A stretch of DNA of 64,000 nucleotides from Terrabacter tumescens (GTDB taxonomy: Bacteria; Actinomycetota; Actinomycetes; Actinomycetales; Dermatophilaceae): NCBI RefSeq assembly GCF_014646815.1, contig NZ_BMNZ01000003.1:558001-622000 (forward strand). Reading direction: 5' to 3'. Made by a program: the position numbers and the translations under genes. This document shows positions 61,649 through 64,000 of this stretch, piece after piece. Each line of letters begins with the position of its first letter. The first letter of the stretch is position 1. Under the pieces are notes generated by a model, which was given only the letters and a program-made list of their open reading frames with translations, did no database searches and was not told the origin of the DNA.

Positions 61649-62469
61649 CCCAGCCCACCCCCGAGGTCTCCGGGCCCACGGTCTGGACCCGGTTCGTCGC
61701 GATCGGCGACTCGTTCACCGAGGGCATGTGCGACGACGACCCCGACTTCGGCCACGACGGCGAGTTCGCCGGCTGGGCCGACCGGCTCGCGTCGCACCTG
61801 TCGGGGATCGCCCGGGCCGAGGGCGTCGACTTCGGCTACGCGAACCTCGCCGTCCGGGGCCGCAAGCTCGCCGACGTCGTGGGGCCGCAGCTCGAGGACG
61901 CCCTGTCGCTGCAGCCCGACCTCGTCAGCATCGTCGGCGGAGGCAACGACATCCTGCGCCCGAAGGCCGACCTCGACGGGCTGGCCGCGCGCCTCGAGGC
62001 TGCGGTCGCGCGCATCCGGGCGACGGGCGCCGACGTTCTCATGGCGACCCCCGTCGACCCGGCCGACGCGCCGCTCGTCAAGGCCACCCGCGGTCGAGCC
62101 GCGATCCACACGGCCAACATCTGGAGCATCGCCCGTCGCAACGGCGCCCACGTCATCGACCAGTGGGGTCTGCACGCCCTGCGCGACTGGCGGATGTGGA
62201 GCGAGGACCGGATCCACATGACGACCGAGGGTCACCGCCGGGTCGCCCTCGCCGCCCTCGAGGCGCTCGGGCACACACCGGCCGAGACCGACTGGGCCAC
62301 GCCGCTCGAGCCCGCGCCGCCGATCGGCCGCCGCGAGGCGCTCCAGGCCAACGCGCAGTGGGCCAAGGAGTACGTCGGCCCCTGGGTGCACCGCCGCCTC
62401 ACCGGCCGCAGCTCGGGGGACCACCGCCAGGCCAAGCGCCCCGACGTGGCGCCGCTCGACCAGCCGTGA
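61645..62469 (+). CDS. SGNH/GDSL-type hydrolase
   Basis: A 274-aa cytosolic esterase-like protein. Block [13 protein letters not shown] (Ser nucleophile), block II Gly in NLAVRGRKL, block III GGGNDIL, block [11 protein letters not shown] (Asp and His). The C-terminus is basic. No signal peptide. ATG 61645 overlaps the ung stop. Substrate unknown. Confidence 0.88.
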   Translation: MTQPTPEVSGPTVWTRFVAIGDSFTEGMCDDDPDFGHDGEFAGWADRLASHLSGIARAEGVDFGYANLAVRGRKLADVVGPQLEDALSLQPDLVSIVGGGNDILRPKADLDGLAARLEAAVARIRATGADVLMATPVDPADAPLVKATRGRAAIHTANIWSIARRNGAHVIDQWGLHALRDWRMWSEDRIHMTTEGHRRVALAALEALGHTPAETDWATPLEPAPPIGRREALQANAQWAKEYVGPWVHRRLTGRSSGDHRQAKRPDVAPLDQP

Positions 62470-62792
62470 GCCCCGCCACCCGCTGACGTATGCCGTGTCG
62501 CGGGCTCGGCCACGTCCGGCCGGCCCGCGGACGCTCCCCCGGAGCGCGATGGCGGATTCTCCGCCCGCCACACGGCATACGTCCACTTCTTCGGAGCACG
62601 CTGCCCGCGACCTGAAGATCTCCTGAAAATCGATGGCCCCAACCTCTGGCGCTCCGCGGTCCGCGCTGCCATTCTCCTTCTCGGGTTGCTCGGGGGAGTC
62701 CCAACCCACACCACTGGTGCGCGTGACCCTGATCGGGCCACGCGCATCGCGCGGACCGGCCGCCGACGACGGCTGCCAGTCGAGGAGGAACA
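62470..62792. other. 323-bp intergenic region with folded element and direct repeats
   Basis: Holds the four-way-junction element (62486-62582) and, upstream of the protease, two CCTGAA hexamers at 62611 and 62622, 11 bp apart, as expected for an OmpR/PhoP-type direct-repeat site. No gene seen. Confidence 0.5.
62486..62582. repeat. 97-nt element predicted to fold as a four-way junction
   Basis: Outer arms ACGTATGCCGTGT (62486-62498) and its exact complement (62570-62582) give a 13-bp stem. Inside are three hairpins: CGCGGGC plus CGGCC paired with GGCCG plus GCCCGCG (62499-62529), CGCTCC/GGAGCG (62532-62546) and GGCGG/CCGCC (62551-62565), joined by 0-4 nt. Follows the SGNH gene; may be terminator, structured RNA or a dispersed repeat. 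Confidence 0.7.
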
Positions 62793-64000
62793 GTGCGCAG
62801 GACGTCCAGGGGGCTGCTCAGCCTCGCTCTCGCAGCCGGCATGGGGGTCGCCGTCGGCGCGCCCATGGTCGGCGCCCAACCGACGGTCGACCGGGTCGCC
62901 GGCCAGCCGGCCGACGCCGCCGCCCAGAAGGGGTCGGACGAGCTCCCCAACCCCAGGGAGGACAAGCGCCGTGCTCTCAAGGAGACGGCCATCAAGCAGG
63001 TGCTGAACGGCACGGCCACGCCCGTCAAGAAGGGCAGGAGCACCGTCGTCAAGGTCAAGGGCGCGAGCAACGGCCAGGGCCCCACCGACGAGTACGTCGA
63101 GCTGAGCCGCGAGGGCACCGACAAGATCTTCGTCATCCTCGCCGAGTTCGGCAACGACCGCAGCGCCAGCTACCCCGACCAGGACACCGACCCCAACACC
63201 CCCGGTCCGGTGACCTTCGACGGCCCGCTCCACAACGCCATCCCCGAGCCGGACCGCACGCTGGACAACTCGACGAACTGGAACGGCAACTACAGCCGCG
63301 ACTACTTCCAGAACCTCTACTTCGGTGCGGGCGGCCCCATCGGCGCCGGTGGCGCGCAGGAGAGCGTCAAGCAGTGGTACGAGCGCCAGAGCTCGGGCCG
63401 CTACAGCATCTCGGGCGAGGTCTCCGACTGGGTCAAGGTGCGCTACAACGAGGCGCGCTACGGCCGCTCGAACGGCTTCCCGTGCGCCGGCAACGTCTGC
63501 AACAACACGTGGGCCCTCGTGAGGGACGCAGTCAACCAGTGGGTCGCCGACCAGAAGGCCGCGGGCCGCACGCTCGACCAGATCAAGGCCGACCTGGCGC
63601 AGTACGACCAGTGGGACCGCTACGACGTCGATGGCGACGGCAACTTCAACGAGCCCGACGGCTTCATCGACCACTTCCAGATCGTGCACTCCGGCGGCGA
63701 TCAGGCCGACGGTGACCCCTATCAGGGTGAGGACGCCATCTGGTCGCACCGTTGGTACGCCTCGACCGCGGCCGGTGGCCCGGGCGGGCAGAACGGCACC
63801 CCGATCGCCGACACCGGCATGTGGGTCGGCGACTACACGATCCAGCCCGAGAACGGCGGCATGTCCGTCTTCACGCACGAGTACGGCCACGACCTCGGTC
63901 TGCCGGACCTCTACGACAGCGCCACCGGCCAGGACAACGGCGTCAACTGGTGGTCGATGATGAGCCAGAGCCGCCAGGCCGGTCCGAACGACCAGTCCAT
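62793..64000 (+). CDS. M6-family metalloprotease (immune inhibitor A-like), 3' end cut by window edge
   Basis: Secreted zinc protease; 402 codons are present and the frame runs off the right edge. GTG 62793 follows GAGGAGGA. Signal peptide RRTSRGLLSLALAAGMGVAV..., cleaved near VGAQP. Pro-region rich in Lys/Thr, then the M6 core: IFVILAEFGNDRSASYPD, SRDYFQNLYFG, SVKQWYERQSSGRYSISGEV, a calcium-type acidic loop YDVDGDGNFNEPDGFIDHFQ, and the zinc site HEYGHDLGLPD (HExxHxxGxxD). Likely an extracellular protein-degrading enzyme. Confidence 0.92.
   Translation, partial: MRRTSRGLLSLALAAGMGVAVGAPMVGAQPTVDRVAGQPADAAAQKGSDELPNPREDKRRALKETAIKQVLNGTATPVKKGRSTVVKVKGASNGQGPTDEYVELSREGTDKIFVILAEFGNDRSASYPDQDTDPNTPGPVTFDGPLHNAIPEPDRTLDNSTNWNGNYSRDYFQNLYFGAGGPIGAGGAQESVKQWYERQSSGRYSISGEVSDWVKVRYNEARYGRSNGFPCAGNVCNNTWALVRDAVNQWVADQKAAGRTLDQIKADLAQYDQWDRYDVDGDGNFNEPDGFIDHFQIVHSGGDQADGDPYQGEDAIWSHRWYASTAAGGPGGQNGTPIADTGMWVGDYTIQPENGGMSVFTHEYGHDLGLPDLYDSATGQDNGVNWWSMMSQSRQAGPNDQS

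Noticed and set aside
62486..62498. Similarity of GTATGCCGT to the Neisseria uptake sequence (ATGCCGTCTGAA)
   Set aside because: Only a short shared core; the organism is clearly not Neisseria, so homology of the signal is not claimed.

Overview
The window is high-GC DNA with frequent GTG starts and dense, often overlapping genes. Lsr2, a WXG100 protein, DUF3263, Phage_holin_3_6/DUF3618 proteins, many GAF-ANTAR regulators and a groEL with a Gly/Met-rich tail behind CIRCE elements point to an actinobacterium. Gene content resembles Intrasporangiaceae (Janibacter, Phycicoccus or Knoellia type), but that placement is inference. No phage, insertion sequence or CRISPR array was seen. The left edge cuts an iron-binding lipoprotein gene and the right edge cuts an M6 protease gene.

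Layout. 1-2.6 kb: iron ABC lipoprotein (-) behind an IdeR box, lsr2, and a SigF/SigB-type sigma gene with an apparent frameshift. 2.6-6 kb: sugar ABC importer operon behind two LacI-type operators. 6-8.5 kb: three-gene envelope operon and a broken DUF4383 gene. 9-17 kb: HAD phosphatase, five ANTAR-domain genes, a short-chain dehydrogenase and a large catalase. Several of these carry GNNT-N14/15-GGGTA promoters of the SigF/SigB kind. 17-23.8 kb: Pls/PosA-type NRPS, translationally coupled M1 peptidase, and a convergent phosphopantetheinyl transferase. 24.1-26.8 kb: stressosome operon whose RsbT kinase is fused to an ECF-like sigma factor and a zinc anti-sigma motif. 27-37.5 kb: secreted and lipoproteins, LuxR regulators, small membrane proteins, oxidoreductase and hydrolase. 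37.7-40.2 kb: ABC exporter with its TetR. 40.3-46.3 kb: M20 amidohydrolase, winged-helix regulator, and a single-chain DabB-DabA inorganic carbon pump. 46.6-51.9 kb: tRNA-Tyr, YajQ, DUF4031-Nudix, WXG100, GroEL, HIT. 52-64 kb: MBL hydrolase, an AbiEi/DUF559 gene with an in-frame stop between two related palindromes, SRPBCC, P1 peptidase, GNAT, DUF3263, PLP decarboxylase, HAD, NagA, UdgX, Ung, SGNH hydrolase, a predicted four-way-junction element, and the M6 protease.

How parts fit. One theme is general stress: the SigF-like factor, the fused stressosome, the GNNT/GGGTA promoters, catalase, DUF3618/holin-X/DUF4383 envelope proteins and ANTAR regulators could form one regulon. The NRPS needs a phosphopantetheinyl arm, and a Sfp-type transferase sits just beyond its coupled peptidase. 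Strongest candidates for something little described: the sigma-ZAS-RsbT fusion with a free RsbU-N domain, the palindrome-flanked nuclease-like gene, the DabB-DabA fusion, the folded element at 62.5 kb, and the over-represented heptamer GGCATAC/GTATGCC.
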